Assembly (NCBI RefSeq): GCF_026262505.1
Contig: NC_067203.1
Span: 2,046,001 to 2,110,000, forward strand
Source: Trichomonas vaginalis G3
Lineage: Eukaryota; Parabasalia; Trichomonadida; Trichomonadidae
Direction of reading: 5' to 3'
Length of the DNA stretch: 64,000 nt
A model generated the notes under the pieces. It searched no databases. It was not told the DNA's origin and saw nothing but the letters and a program-made list of their open reading frames with translations. The stretch's first letter is position 1. Each line of letters begins with the position of its first letter. Position numbers and translations under genes: made by a program. This document shows positions 38,438 through 48,043 of this stretch, one piece after another.

Positions 38438-38896
38438 ATGTCTAGCGATTTCGCTATCTATATTCGAGACAAGCTTTTCGACAGCAAAACATCTGTCGAC
38501 CATAAAATCTTACATAGTGTAAACAAGAAAGGTGAATTTGTTCTAAAGTTCTGTTTCTGGGAATATGACAAGAACCATAAAACATTAAGCAGAGAAGTCT
38601 TAAAATTTGTCAATGACAGACTTGTTGACAGAGATGACGCCTCTTGGAAAGATGAAGTCCAACAAAAGTTCTTAGAATGCAAAGAAGACACATGCGCTGT
38701 TCTTGAAGATGAAATAGAAAACAGAATAGAAGAGCTATTAAAGGACAAAGAACTTTTACAAAAATATGGTTCGGAGAAATTTGACATAACTCCACCAGAA
38801 AAGAAGAAGAAGAAGAGAGAAAAGAAAGAAAAGAAAGTAGAAGAAGAGAAAAAAGAACCTGAACCAGAGCCAGAGAAGAAGAAATTTGACATGTAA
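38438..38896 (+). CDS. Hypothetical protein with Lys/Glu/Pro tail, 152 aa
   Basis: MSSDFAIYIRDKLFDSKTSV begins a globular part of about 105 residues with VLKFCFWEYDKNHKTLS. The tail alternates Lys and Glu with EPEPEPEKKKF at the end. No family recognised. It diverges from the ATPase over 36 bp and converges with the gene at 38913. The tail suggests interaction with nucleic acid or partner proteins. Confidence 0.65.
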   Translation: MSSDFAIYIRDKLFDSKTSVDHKILHSVNKKGEFVLKFCFWEYDKNHKTLSREVLKFVNDRLVDRDDASWKDEVQQKFLECKEDTCAVLEDEIENRIEELLKDKELLQKYGSEKFDITPPEKKKKKREKKEKKVEEEKKEPEPEPEKKKFDM

Positions 38897-38912
38897 AAAT
38901 AAAATTTTATTT

Positions 38913-39332
38913 TTAGAACATTTCTGGGTCAATGTCAATGTTCTCTTCCTCTTTAGGAGCAAACACTGGCTTAGACTCTAAAATCTTTTTACCTAATTTA
39001 CCCTGAACTTCAACTATCTTAGACTCATAATATTCATAGTCGTCTGTCTTCTTTGGTTCATAAGGTATAACAAGTTTGTATGCTTTGCCTTCTTTAAGGT
39101 TTGAAAACCTTCTGTCAAAATTTTCTTTGACTGCTAACAAACCTTCTATGTCTAAGTCTTCAAATTTCGCACCATTTTTAGTCACAATAGCAAACTTAAC
39201 TGGTTCGATGTTCCAAACTTTGTCAAATGAAGACTTTTCAAAATGGTAGAAGTAAACATTCAAATATATGAATGGGTCGAGTTCTTCTTTGACTTCTGTC
39301 ATGTACTTGTTTACTGAAATATATTTCATCAT
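38913..39332 (-). CDS. Conserved small element protein with acidic tail, 139 aa
   Basis: MMKYISVNKYMTEVKEELDP, a beta-rich middle with KFAIVTKNGAKFEDLDIEGL, and an acidic tail ending EENIDIDPEMF. Layout and ending match the 157-residue protein next to the polymerase in element B (16878). It is retained here although element C has no PolB, so its role is probably not strictly polymerase-dependent. The start could be the first or second Met. Confidence 0.7.
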   Translation of the reverse strand: MMKYISVNKYMTEVKEELDPFIYLNVYFYHFEKSSFDKVWNIEPVKFAIVTKNGAKFEDLDIEGLLAVKENFDRRFSNLKEGKAYKLVIPYEPKKTDDYEYYESKIVEVQGKLGKKILESKPVFAPKEEENIDIDPEMF

Positions 39333-39374
39333 CTTTTCTATCGGATAAAAAAATATTTTTTTTTAAAAAACGTT

Positions 39375-39959
39375 TTAAAATGGTATGCCATATAGCTTCT
39401 TGAATTTGTTAAGAAATAGTCTAACGTATTTTCCATCTGTATCTCTAGCGTATACATAAGCATAGTCTGCCTTAGTAAAACATACTTGTAATTTTCTATA
39501 GTTTACGCCGGTATAAAAGTAGAAAGAGTCCTGTTCTTCGCTGTAGTAGTAAAACTCAAACGTATGCTTGCCATAGTCTGTAATTTCAATTGCTTCATCT
39601 TCTAGTTCGTCGACAAATTCGAATACTATATCTCCAAATTTGCTTTTGTTCTTATTGTTTTCAGAACCAGTGACCCAACGTAAGTTTTCAAGTCTATTGT
39701 CGTTTCTTATACGGTTTATATGGTCTACAAAAGGTAAATTGTTAGGATTCAGTATAAAATGAGTTGCAATGACAACATGTTTAAGATAGTGTTTTCCACC
39801 CATCTTCATATCAGCATATCCGTCATTTCGCTCCCATTCGCTTAAAACTCTTTTTGTCTTTTTGTTTCTGACTTCAAATGACTCACAACAGTGAATTTCA
39901 TATTTCTCATCTAACAAACAAGTTTTCCAACAGTCTTTTCCGACAGACTCAGCGTACAT
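39375..39959 (-). CDS. HNH endonuclease, homing type, 194 aa (inverted paralogue)
   Basis: Close paralogue of 33290-33874 in inverted orientation: HVVIATHFILNPNNLPFVDH, NRIRNDNRLENLRWVTGSEN. The HNH histidine and the Asp-His pair are kept. The flanking AT-rich leaders (TTTTATTTGAAATGTACGC) are also shared. Intact frame. Confidence 0.85.
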   Translation of the reverse strand: MYAESVGKDCWKTCLLDEKYEIHCCESFEVRNKKTKRVLSEWERNDGYADMKMGGKHYLKHVVIATHFILNPNNLPFVDHINRIRNDNRLENLRWVTGSENNKNKSKFGDIVFEFVDELEDEAIEITDYGKHTFEFYYYSEEQDSFYFYTGVNYRKLQVCFTKADYAYVYARDTDGKYVRLFLNKFKKLYGIPF

Positions 39960-40048
39960 TTCAAATAAAATAAAAAACAGTATTTTTTTTATTCTTGACT
40001 TTGTTGTTCTTGAGCTATTTGTTGTTCTTGAGCTATTTGTTGCATTTG

Positions 40049-40837
40049 TTATTCTTGACTTTGTTGTTGCATTTGTTGTTCTTGAGCTATTTGTTGTTGA
40101 AGTTGTTCTTGTAGTACAATACTTTCACCAGTTGCATCTTCCAATTCGAAACTTTCTGCCGTCATTGACAAATACATAGGACATAAAAGTTTTACAGGAA
40201 CAAAGTTTGCGTCAACTAATGTCAACGTTATACTTGCCAAAGTGTTTGAGTTCACTAAGGTTGAAAATTCTGCATTCGAATGAACAATAGGCAAACCAGC
40301 AGAGAAAGTATTGTTTATACGCATAAGTATCTTTTGGTCATAATAGTTTCTGTCGACATTCGAATAACACTTTGAACCTAAGTTTGAAACAATATATAAA
40401 ATAGGTGTACTTAAAGTCAATGGAATAGACATTCCTTGTATGACACCTTTTCCTGTTATAGGAAACTGTTGGTAGTAAAAACCAGAAATAAGTTTTGTAT
40501 TATAGCTCATATCGTTTATACTAAACTCAGTCGGACATCCAAACATAATGAAACCTGCTCTAGTTGCAGCACATGTTACATCCGTCCTTAAAGTATTAAA
40601 TAAGTCAACAAAACCTGTTGGTGGTATATCTGAGTAAGTATCTTCAAAGAAGTATTTTTTACCATTCACAACAATAAAATCTTCTGGTGTCAAAAGAGCA
40701 AAACAGGCTTTAGTCGTCATCGTGTTTAAGGTCAGTTTACAATATCGTCCTTGAGGACTTTGTAAGTTTGTTGTTATAGAATTATATGACTCAGGGTTTT
40801 TAGTCGTAATAGTATAAACCACTATGTCTTCTGCCAT
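40049..40837 (-). CDS. Minor capsid / penton-like candidate, 262 aa
   Basis: Start MAEDIVVYTITTKNPESYNS. Beta-rich throughout; the end of the fold reads SITLTLVDANFVPVKLLCPM and YLSMTAESFELED, which resembles the last strands of jelly-roll capsid proteins in Polinton-like viruses (a D-x-N-x-x-V-x-L-L-x-P-M pattern). A Gln-rich tail (QEQLQQQIAQEQQMQQQ) follows and the gene ends at 40049; a decayed duplicate of that tail lies at 39988-40048. The homologue in element D is probably 55130-55867. It is grouped with capsid genes on the minus strand. Penton assignment is inference. Confidence 0.6.
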   Translation of the reverse strand: MAEDIVVYTITTKNPESYNSITTNLQSPQGRYCKLTLNTMTTKACFALLTPEDFIVVNGKKYFFEDTYSDIPPTGFVDLFNTLRTDVTCAATRAGFIMFGCPTEFSINDMSYNTKLISGFYYQQFPITGKGVIQGMSIPLTLSTPILYIVSNLGSKCYSNVDRNYYDQKILMRINNTFSAGLPIVHSNAEFSTLVNSNTLASITLTLVDANFVPVKLLCPMYLSMTAESFELEDATGESIVLQEQLQQQIAQEQQMQQQSQE

Positions 40838-40855
40838 TTACTTAGCAAGTAAATT

Positions 40856-41422
40856 TTAATGAAATGTTGTGGTCGTCAAATATTTTATGACGTCTGGGAA
40901 ACTATATTTTAAGTTCAACGTTTCACCTCCTTTCATAACGTATATCTTGTCAATGACATTATATGAAACACCACAGCAAGCAATGTCGGGCTCTATTTCT
41001 TTGATGTTTATATCGTCTGCCTCTGTCAAAAGTTTCAATAGTTCTTTCAAAACTTCACGAGGTGCGATGACATATGAGTTCACTTTTACAGGGTTGTGCT
41101 CAACCAAGTTTAACATTATACCCAAAGCCTGACAAATCTTCTCCTGAGTTTTAAGTTTGTCTTTAAGTTGTTGGTAGTCGTTTCGAATATCTGCAACAGA
41201 ACTTAAGTCTCTGCTAACTTCAGGGTATGTTGGTTGTTCTTTTACAGGAACTATTGTTATACCATCTTCGTCTTCGTATGGTTTCCCCACTTCAACATCT
41301 CTTTCTTTGACATTGACAACAACACTTTGACTGTTTGTTTGAGTTGGTGAATTTAACTTCACATCTGCCACCGCCATTAAACCTTTTGAAACACTCACGC
41401 TTCTATTTTTCGGAAATGACAT
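40856..41422 (-). CDS. Conserved element protein with CCG motif, 188 aa
   Basis: The start chosen is the ATG at 41422 (MSFPKNRSVSVSKGL), because upstream frame runs into the neighbouring gene. The N-terminal half is disordered and charged; the C-terminal half contains APREVLKELLKLLTEAD, then PDIACCGVSYNVIDKIYVMK and a LKYSFPDVIKYL end. The same order (LPYESLIHII, VSCCGTVAKI, LTYNDIYNKI) is in the D gene at 53933-54633. It lies just before the penton-like gene in transcription order in both elements, so it is a syntenic conserved gene of unknown role, possibly structural. Confidence 0.65.
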   Translation of the reverse strand: MSFPKNRSVSVSKGLMAVADVKLNSPTQTNSQSVVVNVKERDVEVGKPYEDEDGITIVPVKEQPTYPEVSRDLSSVADIRNDYQQLKDKLKTQEKICQALGIMLNLVEHNPVKVNSYVIAPREVLKELLKLLTEADDINIKEIEPDIACCGVSYNVIDKIYVMKGGETLNLKYSFPDVIKYLTTTTFH

Positions 41423-41440
41423 TTTACTTAGAATAAAAAG
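41423..41440. promoter_or_regulatory. 18-bp divergent intergenic promoter
   Basis: Only TTTACTTAGAATAAAAAG separates two start codons on opposite strands. Similar 17-20-bp gaps separate 29784/29803, 32049/32067 and 55109/55130. Confidence 0.5.
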
Positions 41441-41860
41441 ATGGACGTATTCGAGTATCTCTTCGAATTGAAGCAGAACAAAGTTTACACACACAAACAA
41501 TACAAATACATTGACAGAATAGTTCTTTATACAAACAATGGAAAATGTTATAGAATAGCAGTCTTTGCTGAACCAAAATATTTTCATAAAGCAAAGAAAG
41601 TTGGTATAACCGAGATGGTGAAAGTTCTTGACGTTGACAAAAATATAACAACAAAACTGACCGATATTTCTAAAGGTAAGTTTTTAATACAATACTATGT
41701 CAAAACTGGCGTACTGTCAATATTTGACGGAGAGAAGTCAGTTCAAGAACAACTTACTGACCTGCTGCCAAAATCTGCTCGATGGAAGCTGTCGTTATAC
41801 CAATCTGAGGAGCCCCAGCAGGTTTCATCGAACGAATCTTCAAAAGAGCATCTTCCGTGA
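41441..41860 (+). CDS. Hypothetical protein, 139 aa
   Basis: MDVFEYLFELKQNKVYTHKQ, a beta/alpha mix with YIDRIVLYTNNGKCYRIAVF, and a Ser/Glu/Gln-rich end. The last 107 bases overlap the end of the convergent capsid gene (41754). No family recognised. The start is supported by the divergent 18-bp leader. Confidence 0.55.
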   Translation: MDVFEYLFELKQNKVYTHKQYKYIDRIVLYTNNGKCYRIAVFAEPKYFHKAKKVGITEMVKVLDVDKNITTKLTDISKGKFLIQYYVKTGVLSIFDGEKSVQEQLTDLLPKSARWKLSLYQSEEPQQVSSNESSKEHLP

Positions 41861-43360
41861 AAAGTGCTATTGGTTTTGTAAACTTCTTTGCTCTCAATTC
41901 ATTTGGACCGTCTCTGTCACCAGTATATTGTATTTGAACTGTACCAACAGTTGAAATACCACCCATAAAGTCTTCTGAGTCAGCAAATGGAATGCCAAGC
42001 CAAAAGTTTGAACGGTCTCCATTTGTATATTGAGTGTTTTGAGCTCCTGTATGGGTCCATACTTTCACATATGGCATAATAGAACTTTGCATTTCAGGGT
42101 TAATGGTTGTTGTGAAGTTGTTGTTAAAGTTCATAGCATCTAATGTCAAGTTGTATGACCTCATATCCTCAACTGTAGAATATTCTTCTCTTGGATAGTA
42201 TTTGCCATCTATGTTTATATGGTATTTAATACCAGGGTTGTAGAAGCAAGAATAGTCATTTATAGTTCGTCTGAACAGTACAAACATAGTATCTGCATGT
42301 TTCATTGCAGTTGTTAAAGCAATATCTGTTCTTGCACCTGGGTCAGCACTTTGGTTTCCAACTTCACCTGCAAAGTCTTTGACAGATATTTGGTGTATAG
42401 GGAACATAAGTGGAACTGCAATATATTTGGCAGCTAAAGCATTTGAAATATCTGGGTCCAACATATAGACTGCAAGTCTGCTTTCTATTCTCTTGCATTC
42501 AAATTTTTCGCATGTGAACTTAACTGGGTCCCAAGCATCTCCAGCAGCATTGAAATAATAGTTTACTTCAGTGTTGAGGTTTGAGAAACCAAAGTCTAAG
42601 TCAACTTTGTTTTTGCAAAAGTCGGCGAATGACATTTTATTTGTTCCCACTACTTCTGTAAGAGTGAATGGGTCTTGTGTTGGTGCAATGACTAAGTTAT
42701 TTTTGCTTGGAGTAAGTTCGATAGAAATTTTTCCTGCCCAGTTTGGCAAGTATCTTAAAAACCTGAAGATGAGGAAAGATGACAAAGGAACTCTAAGTTT
42801 CAATTTTACTTTGGTTACTGCTGCTGCATTTTGTCCAGAAAGGTTAACATAAACTCCTGGAACGTTAGGGTCAAGTCTTCTTATTTTCTCAATAGTTGCA
42901 TACTGGTCTGTTTGTTCTCTAGCTTGTGGTTGTACTGAGTTTCTCAAAGCGAACCATTCATAGTTTGCCCATGTTACTGTTTGAACTAAGTCAGAGTTAG
43001 AATATATCTTATATCCCATGAAAACTTCTGGAGCATATTGGTATCCGACATAGAAAATTCCATTGCAACCTTTCTTGTCAGACAACTTGGCAGAAGGTTT
43101 TATTTCAATGTCTTGTTCCACGTATAAGAAAGAGTTGTCAATAGAAATTATATGAAACCTGTCGCATGCAATATCTACTGTTGTTGAAGAACCTTCTCCA
43201 AACTCACCTACGTTTCCATAAGAAACAGCAGTTGTATATTCGTAAGTTCCAGGAACTATTTCTGACTTCTAATGGCATTGTCGCATTCGTTATACCATTC
43301 GGAAACATTTCCATTCATAGCATCCAAAACTGTTGGCGTTATATTCTGAGCGGCGTACAT
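41754..43360 (-). pseudogene. Double jelly-roll major capsid protein with one frameshift (element C)
   Basis: From ATG 43360 (MYAAQNITPTVLDAMNGNVS) the frame stops after SQK at about 43260. It continues one frame over as EIVPGTYEYTTAVSYGNVG into the 455-codon open part ending IEQILAAGQ at 41754, about 535 residues in all. It is beta-rich with two similar halves; the first contains FHIISIDNS and YEWFALRNSV, the second IKYHINIDGKYYPREEYSTV and IPFADSEDFMGG. Size and place fit the Polinton major capsid protein. One indel separates it from being intact. Confidence 0.8.
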
Positions 43361-43392
43361 TTCATATGTGTAAAAATATAGAATAGTTGGAT

Positions 43393-46380
43393 TTATATGT
43401 CATAATAGAACCCACGTGGACCAAGCTTTACTTTCTTCCTGACTGAGTTTTTAACTCTTCTTTTTCCTTCATTGCCCTCTGCTTGAAGTTGTTGCATCTT
43501 TGCATTATGTTCATCTAGTATGTTGCAAATTTCCCATGTCCTTTTTGCCTTTGGGCTCTGGTCGCCCATCTCAGGTAACCTATATCCTAGAAAGAGTTTG
43601 TCATAGTTTGTATTTGAGTCTTCGCGTATTGTTTGTATGACTCTTTCCTGAGTTTCCGGTTCAAGCTCTTCAAACAGTGCCTGTCCATATGGAATAAGCT
43701 CGTTTCCAAATATATGTTTTTGTAGCCATTCTGGTTTTCTTTCCATGTTACCAACTATATCTTTTGTGAATGGGAAAGCTTCTACCCAATCTTTCAGTCT
43801 TGCGTCGTTTATTTCTGTAGTTGGTTTTATTTGTCAAGGAACATGTTTTTCAATACTAACATTTCATTTGGTACTGTCCATTTGAGTTTTCTTAAATATT
43901 CATCCCTTCTCGATTCATCGCCTGCAAAGTAAGTTTTTATGACATTTTGTAAACTTTCGTTTGCAAGGTCATGTACAATAGGTTCTCTTCCTTCTCCCTC
44001 CCTAACTTTCTTTCTAAACTCTTCACCAAATATACCATCTCTATGGTTCTGTGTAGTTCTTTGAGATAAATGTTCTAGAACGTCAGGTGTTATATTTCCA
44101 TCAGCCATGTTCATTTCATACTGGTTCAAAATATCTGCATCTTTCATATCTTTCAATGGCATTAAAGCCGCGCTTAAAATACCAGCTATATCTGGTTCAC
44201 CATTGACTTCCATTGCGTCTACAACTTCTTGGAATTGTGGTTGTAAGTTTATGAACCACCTATCTGGATTAGCTTTATGACCCCATCTCATTGTAGTTCC
44301 ATCGTCTGCAGAAACAAAAGTAGGTTTGTTTCCATCTTGGTTAGGTTCTGAATGAACTTTAAACAATGTTTCATTTCTATATGTTTTCTTGAAATTTAAC
44401 CTTTTATTTTCACCGAGTTCATCCGAAGATTGAACGTTAAATGCTCGTAAGTAAAAAGGGTTGTTGTATTTGTGTACATTTTCTTTCAGTACTTCCATTC
44501 TATGCTGAATATTTTCATCTGGTGTTGGAGTCTTTTGTATGTCGGCAAACATTTTTCGATATTCTTCTACTATGTCAGCCGAATTTTTTTTAGACTCTTG
44601 GAAAGATTCCATATTCTCCGCATACTCTTGTTGAGGGTCAAGATTTTTCGGCTGTTCCAAATCTTCATCTAGTTCTGTGAAGTTAGTTTCAAAGGAAGGA
44701 CTTGTTCGTTTCCTTCAGGTCTTTCTAGCTGTTGTTGCTGAACTATTTCTTCCATGTCTGGTTGTATCTGAACTTCTTCCTGTGGAGTTTCTTGTACCTC
44801 ATCTGCTGGCATTTCATATATTCCGAACCGTTTTCAACAATTTCCCTATCTACGTCATCCGCATTCATAAGCTTTTGTTCTTTCGTTCCGTCTCTATTTT
44901 TTACGCGTTTCATGACGAAAGTTGAATTGTCATTTAGCTCTGACATCAAATATCTCGGAGTAAATTCATCCATGTCATTTGGATGATATGCTATTAAATC
45001 ATATCCCTTTGCGAGCTTGTATTTTCCAGGTTTGAGATTATATCCGTTTTGGTGCTGAGCCATAAAGCTAAATAGGTTCGGGTCAGTATTTCCATCCTTG
45101 AACTTTCCAATAGCTTCTTTATATCTGTCACTAAAGTCAACAGTATCTGGGAAACCACACTCTTCTTTAAGCATTTTTAAGAATTCTTGGTTTCCTTGTT
45201 CTCTACTTCTTTTATGTCCTTGCTCTGGTTGTGGTTGCTGTGCTGGTTGTGGAGGTGGTTGCTGTGCTGGTTGTTGTGCTGGTTGTTGTGTTGGTTGTTG
45301 TGTTGGTTGTTGTGCTGGTTGTTGTGCATGCCTGTGTCTGTGTCCATGTGACGATGTAAATGTTCTAGGTAGTCCTGGTGCAGGTGCTTCTCTTGGAGGG
45401 TTTGGTGGTATATAAGTTCCACCAGCTGGCACATATGTTCCATCTGCAGCGTAATGTCCTACCTGACTTTTCGTTTTTAAGAAAGCATTTACTAGGTCTG
45501 TTTTGGTCTGTTGTAACTCTTTTTCTTGACTTTTCACAACAGTTGCTCTAACGGCGTCATAGGCACTTTGAACTGCCTGTCTCGTTGCTGCATCTGTTAT
45601 TTTCGTCATATTTTGTGCTACTTCTCTTAACTCGTTGTCGAAACCTTCAGACTTCAGTTTCTTTCCAGATGAGAAGTCGTTCACTAGTTTCACCTTACTA
45701 TGAAGAGCTTCGAAGGCGTTCTTAAAGTCAGCATTCATTAAAGCTTCATTTGAACTGTCTTCATCCGCTTGTATTTTTGTCCTTATTGACCCTATGAGTT
45801 GGGCTGCTTTAGCGTTGGCTTGGGCATCTAACCAGTCATTGTTGGCTTTTATATATTCTGCGCTTTTCATTGCCTTTTGCATAGCCGCGTCGTTATTTTT
45901 ACTTTCTTGTGCTAAGTTTTCATACTGTACGGTTTGGTTTTGCAACTGTAAAAGTTTTTCTGCCTTACATTTGCTTCAACTTCCTTTTTATACTCATCGC
46001 TATCCATATATGTCTTCAGGGCTTTTTGTTTTATTTCTTCATCTTTCAGTACTTTATATCGAGTAGTATGGTTTTTCAAATTTATGACATCTTGTTCCAT
46101 TTTTGCTACTTCTGCTGCTTTTTTCTGACACTTTTTTCGCATATTCCTCTGTACTTAGTTCTTTCAGTTGTTCTTCTTTCTTCTTTTTCTCTACGTTTAA
46201 CTCATTGAGTTTCTTTGTGTGTCTGTCATATTCTAGTTTCTTTTCGTTTTCACTTATTTGTTTCTGTATGTCTATGTTTGACTTTTTGACATCTGTTATT
46301 TGATTTTTGAGTGAACTCAAATTCATTTGACTTTGAGGGTTATAGGCTGTTCCGTCTGCAGCTCCACCATAGCCTGCCAT
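43393..46380 (-). pseudogene. Very long coiled-coil / PQ-repeat protein in several frames, about 990 codons
   Basis: Five consecutive minus-strand frames join by single-base shifts: MAGYGGAADGTAYNPQSQ at 46380 with Lys/Glu coiled coil; KMEQDVINLKNHTTRYKV; NLAQESKNNDAAMQKAMKSA with a QQPTQQPAQQP repeat (about 45220-45330); NLDPQQEYAENMESFQESKK to NEMLVLKNMFLD; and MERKPEWLQKHIFGNELIPY to LGPRGFYYDI at 43393. Bridging residues are readable at each break (near 46120, 45940, 44770-44700, 43830). It may be a scaffold, tape-measure-like or internal virion protein; it has no recognised family. An alternative is several separate genes, but no leader motifs occur at the internal starts. Confidence 0.6.
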
Positions 46381-46400
46381 TTTCGCTAAAAGTGCCGCTC

Positions 46401-46583
46401 TTAAACCTCCACTCTGTGCACAACAACTCGGTTTAAAAGCATAGGGTTGCTTGACATTTGTTGCAACATAGTGGGGTCATTCAGCATTTGTTGTTGCAAC
46501 TGTTGTTGTGGTGTTAGTCTTACTATTGGATGTTTCAATGCTCTCTTCCTCTTACGTATATTCTTACGTAGCTTACGTGGCAT
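46401..46583 (-). CDS. Small highly basic protein, about 60 aa
   Basis: MPRKLRKNIRKRKRALKHPI followed by a Gln/Met-rich part (QQQLQQQMLNDPTMLQQM). Shortly before the stop another frame would fuse it to the gene at 46380 through a CCAQSGGLRAALLAK segment, so it may be the true N-terminus of the long protein or a separate DNA-condensing peptide. It is the last coding sequence before the right terminal repeat. Confidence 0.5.
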   Translation of the reverse strand: MPRKLRKNIRKRKRALKHPIVRLTPQQQLQQQMLNDPTMLQQMSSNPMLLNRVVVHRVEV

Positions 46584-46731
46584 TTTAAGTGAAGTTAAAA
46601 AGCGGTTTTTGACAGATGTTTATATGACACTTTTTGTTCAGCACAAAAAACTACTCGGTCAAAGTGTTGTCAGTTTTGTAAAATAACCGTCCTATCTCCG
46701 TGCCTATGACGAAGAAATCTTGACAAATTCA

Positions 46732-46781
46732 AGAGGGTAGAAAAGAGGTTAGAAAAGAGGTTATATCTAACCTTCTACCCT
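46732..46781. repeat. Palindrome of mixed GGGTAGA / GGTTAGA stem type
   Basis: GAGGGTAGAAAAGAGGTTAG and a second GAGGTTA unit are followed by TATCTAACCTTCTACCC. Outer units use GGGTAGA, inner units GGTTA, and each pairs with its own partner, so this copy carries two stem words at once. Confidence 0.85.
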
Positions 46782-46799
46782 AAACATTATTTTTGTCTG

Positions 46800-47137
46800 A
46801 TTTTACGAAGAAGTCTTGACAAAACATTTACGAAGAAGTCTTGACAAAACATTTACGAAGAAGTCTTGACAAAACATTTACGAAGAAGTCTTGACAAAAC
46901 ATTTACGAAGAAGTCTTGACAAAACATTTACGAAGAAGTCTTGACAAAACATGAAAACATATATAATTTGTGAAAAGCTCCTGGAAGACCCGTATATATA
47001 AGACCTTCATTATACTAAACATCTTCGGGGGCTAGAAGGCACGAAGTGCCTGGAAGCCATCCCCCAAGAAAAAAAAACTTCATTATACTCATTCATCCTC
47101 AGGGCTAGAAGGCACGAAGTGCCTGGAAGCCCCACTA

Positions 47138-47184
<47 letters not shown>
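46800..47184. repeat. Right terminal inverted repeat of element C
   Basis: Mirror of 26277-26755: six to seven 25-bp units (ACGAAGAAGTCTTGACAAAA), CATATATAATTTGTGAAAAG, the nested hairpin with core GGCACGAAGTGCC, and a 47-base T tract. The hairpin block is present twice here (47030-47062 and 47103-47139), once on the left, a terminal duplication. Confidence 0.85.
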
Positions 47185-47186
<2 letters not shown>

Positions 47187-47187
<1 letters not shown>

Positions 47188-48043
47188 ACCTATTAAGAAA
47201 AGCAGTAATGAAAAGAAAATCTGAAATTCATAAAAATTACAAGTTTCTGATGACAATTAGCTTAATTAAACCAGGTACAAGATTATATAATTGTATTTTC
47301 TATCCAATTATCCATATAATATCTTATCCAGAAAAAATAACTTGATCAATACCAAATGATTTTTTAACTAGTAAATAAAGTATTTTTTTACACACACATT
47401 GTATATCATAGTTTTTTTTTGGTTTCGCAAAACATCCAAAAACAAATATGCTATAAAAGTGACAATTTTAGCAAAACGAAACCCTTATTTTTATGATAAT
47501 AAAATGTTGCAAAGTTAAGTTTGGATTCAATAAATTTAAGAAAATTTTATTTTACAATGAAATTATAAGAAAGGATGTTTTTATCCTATGTCAAAGAGAA
47601 TACATTTGTAGATCCCGACTTTTGACATGGTTGAAAATTCCAAAAAAAAATTCAAAATTTAAAAAAAATTAAAAAATATAAATTTCATGTTAAAAAATGA
47701 TTTTTGAAATTTTTTTGGAAAAATAGAATGTCATATTTTTATGTTTTATTGCTATTTTTTACGAAATCAATAAAATATTTGTTAATTTGGCTGAGATTAT
47801 AAATAAAATCTTTCTAAATCTTGCAATTGATTGCTAAAATCTGTTTTATGTATTAATTGGCATTGAGATTCGTTATAAAAGAATGCGAATTATTTTGTAT
47901 GAGTAAACGTATTTTGTAAAATTTCAAATTCTCTTCTCTCATTACTTACCTTAGATCTCTCGGCTTTTAGCTCTCAGATTTCGCTCATAGAACTCAGGTT
48001 TTAGTTATGTACTCATAGATGTATCATTACTGCCCGCAGATCT
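47187..48043. other. Gene-free AT-rich flank right of element C
   Basis: No open frame with support, no element motif. Long A/T runs and mixed simple sequence; from about 47935 it turns into degenerate CTCTCATTACT / AGATCTCTCG fragments that lead into the tandem array. Confidence 0.6.

Larger units (their letters stand above)
26277..47184. mobile_element. Element C: complete Polinton-like element, about 20.9 kb
   Basis: Bounded by inverted repeats. The left end starts with 71 A, then GGTAGTGGGGCTTCCAGG; the right end is the reverse complement, ending in a 47-base T tract. TTGAC occurs just outside both ends (26272-26276 and 47185-47189), a probable 5-bp target duplication, although Ts of the right tract make the border ambiguous. 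It encodes integrase, packaging ATPase, major capsid protein, two minor-capsid-like genes, a fibre, a DNA methyltransferase and HNH nucleases. No polymerase of family B is recognisable. Confidence 0.85.

Noticed and set aside
45098-45415. Cysteine/glycine-rich plus-strand frame
   Set aside because: It is the antisense reading of the PQ repeat of the long minus-strand gene; composition is explained by the repeat.
26277-47184. Adenovirus-type cysteine protease expected in Polintons
   Set aside because: No frame in C, or elsewhere in the window, shows a convincing His...Asp/Glu...Cys protease motif; not called.
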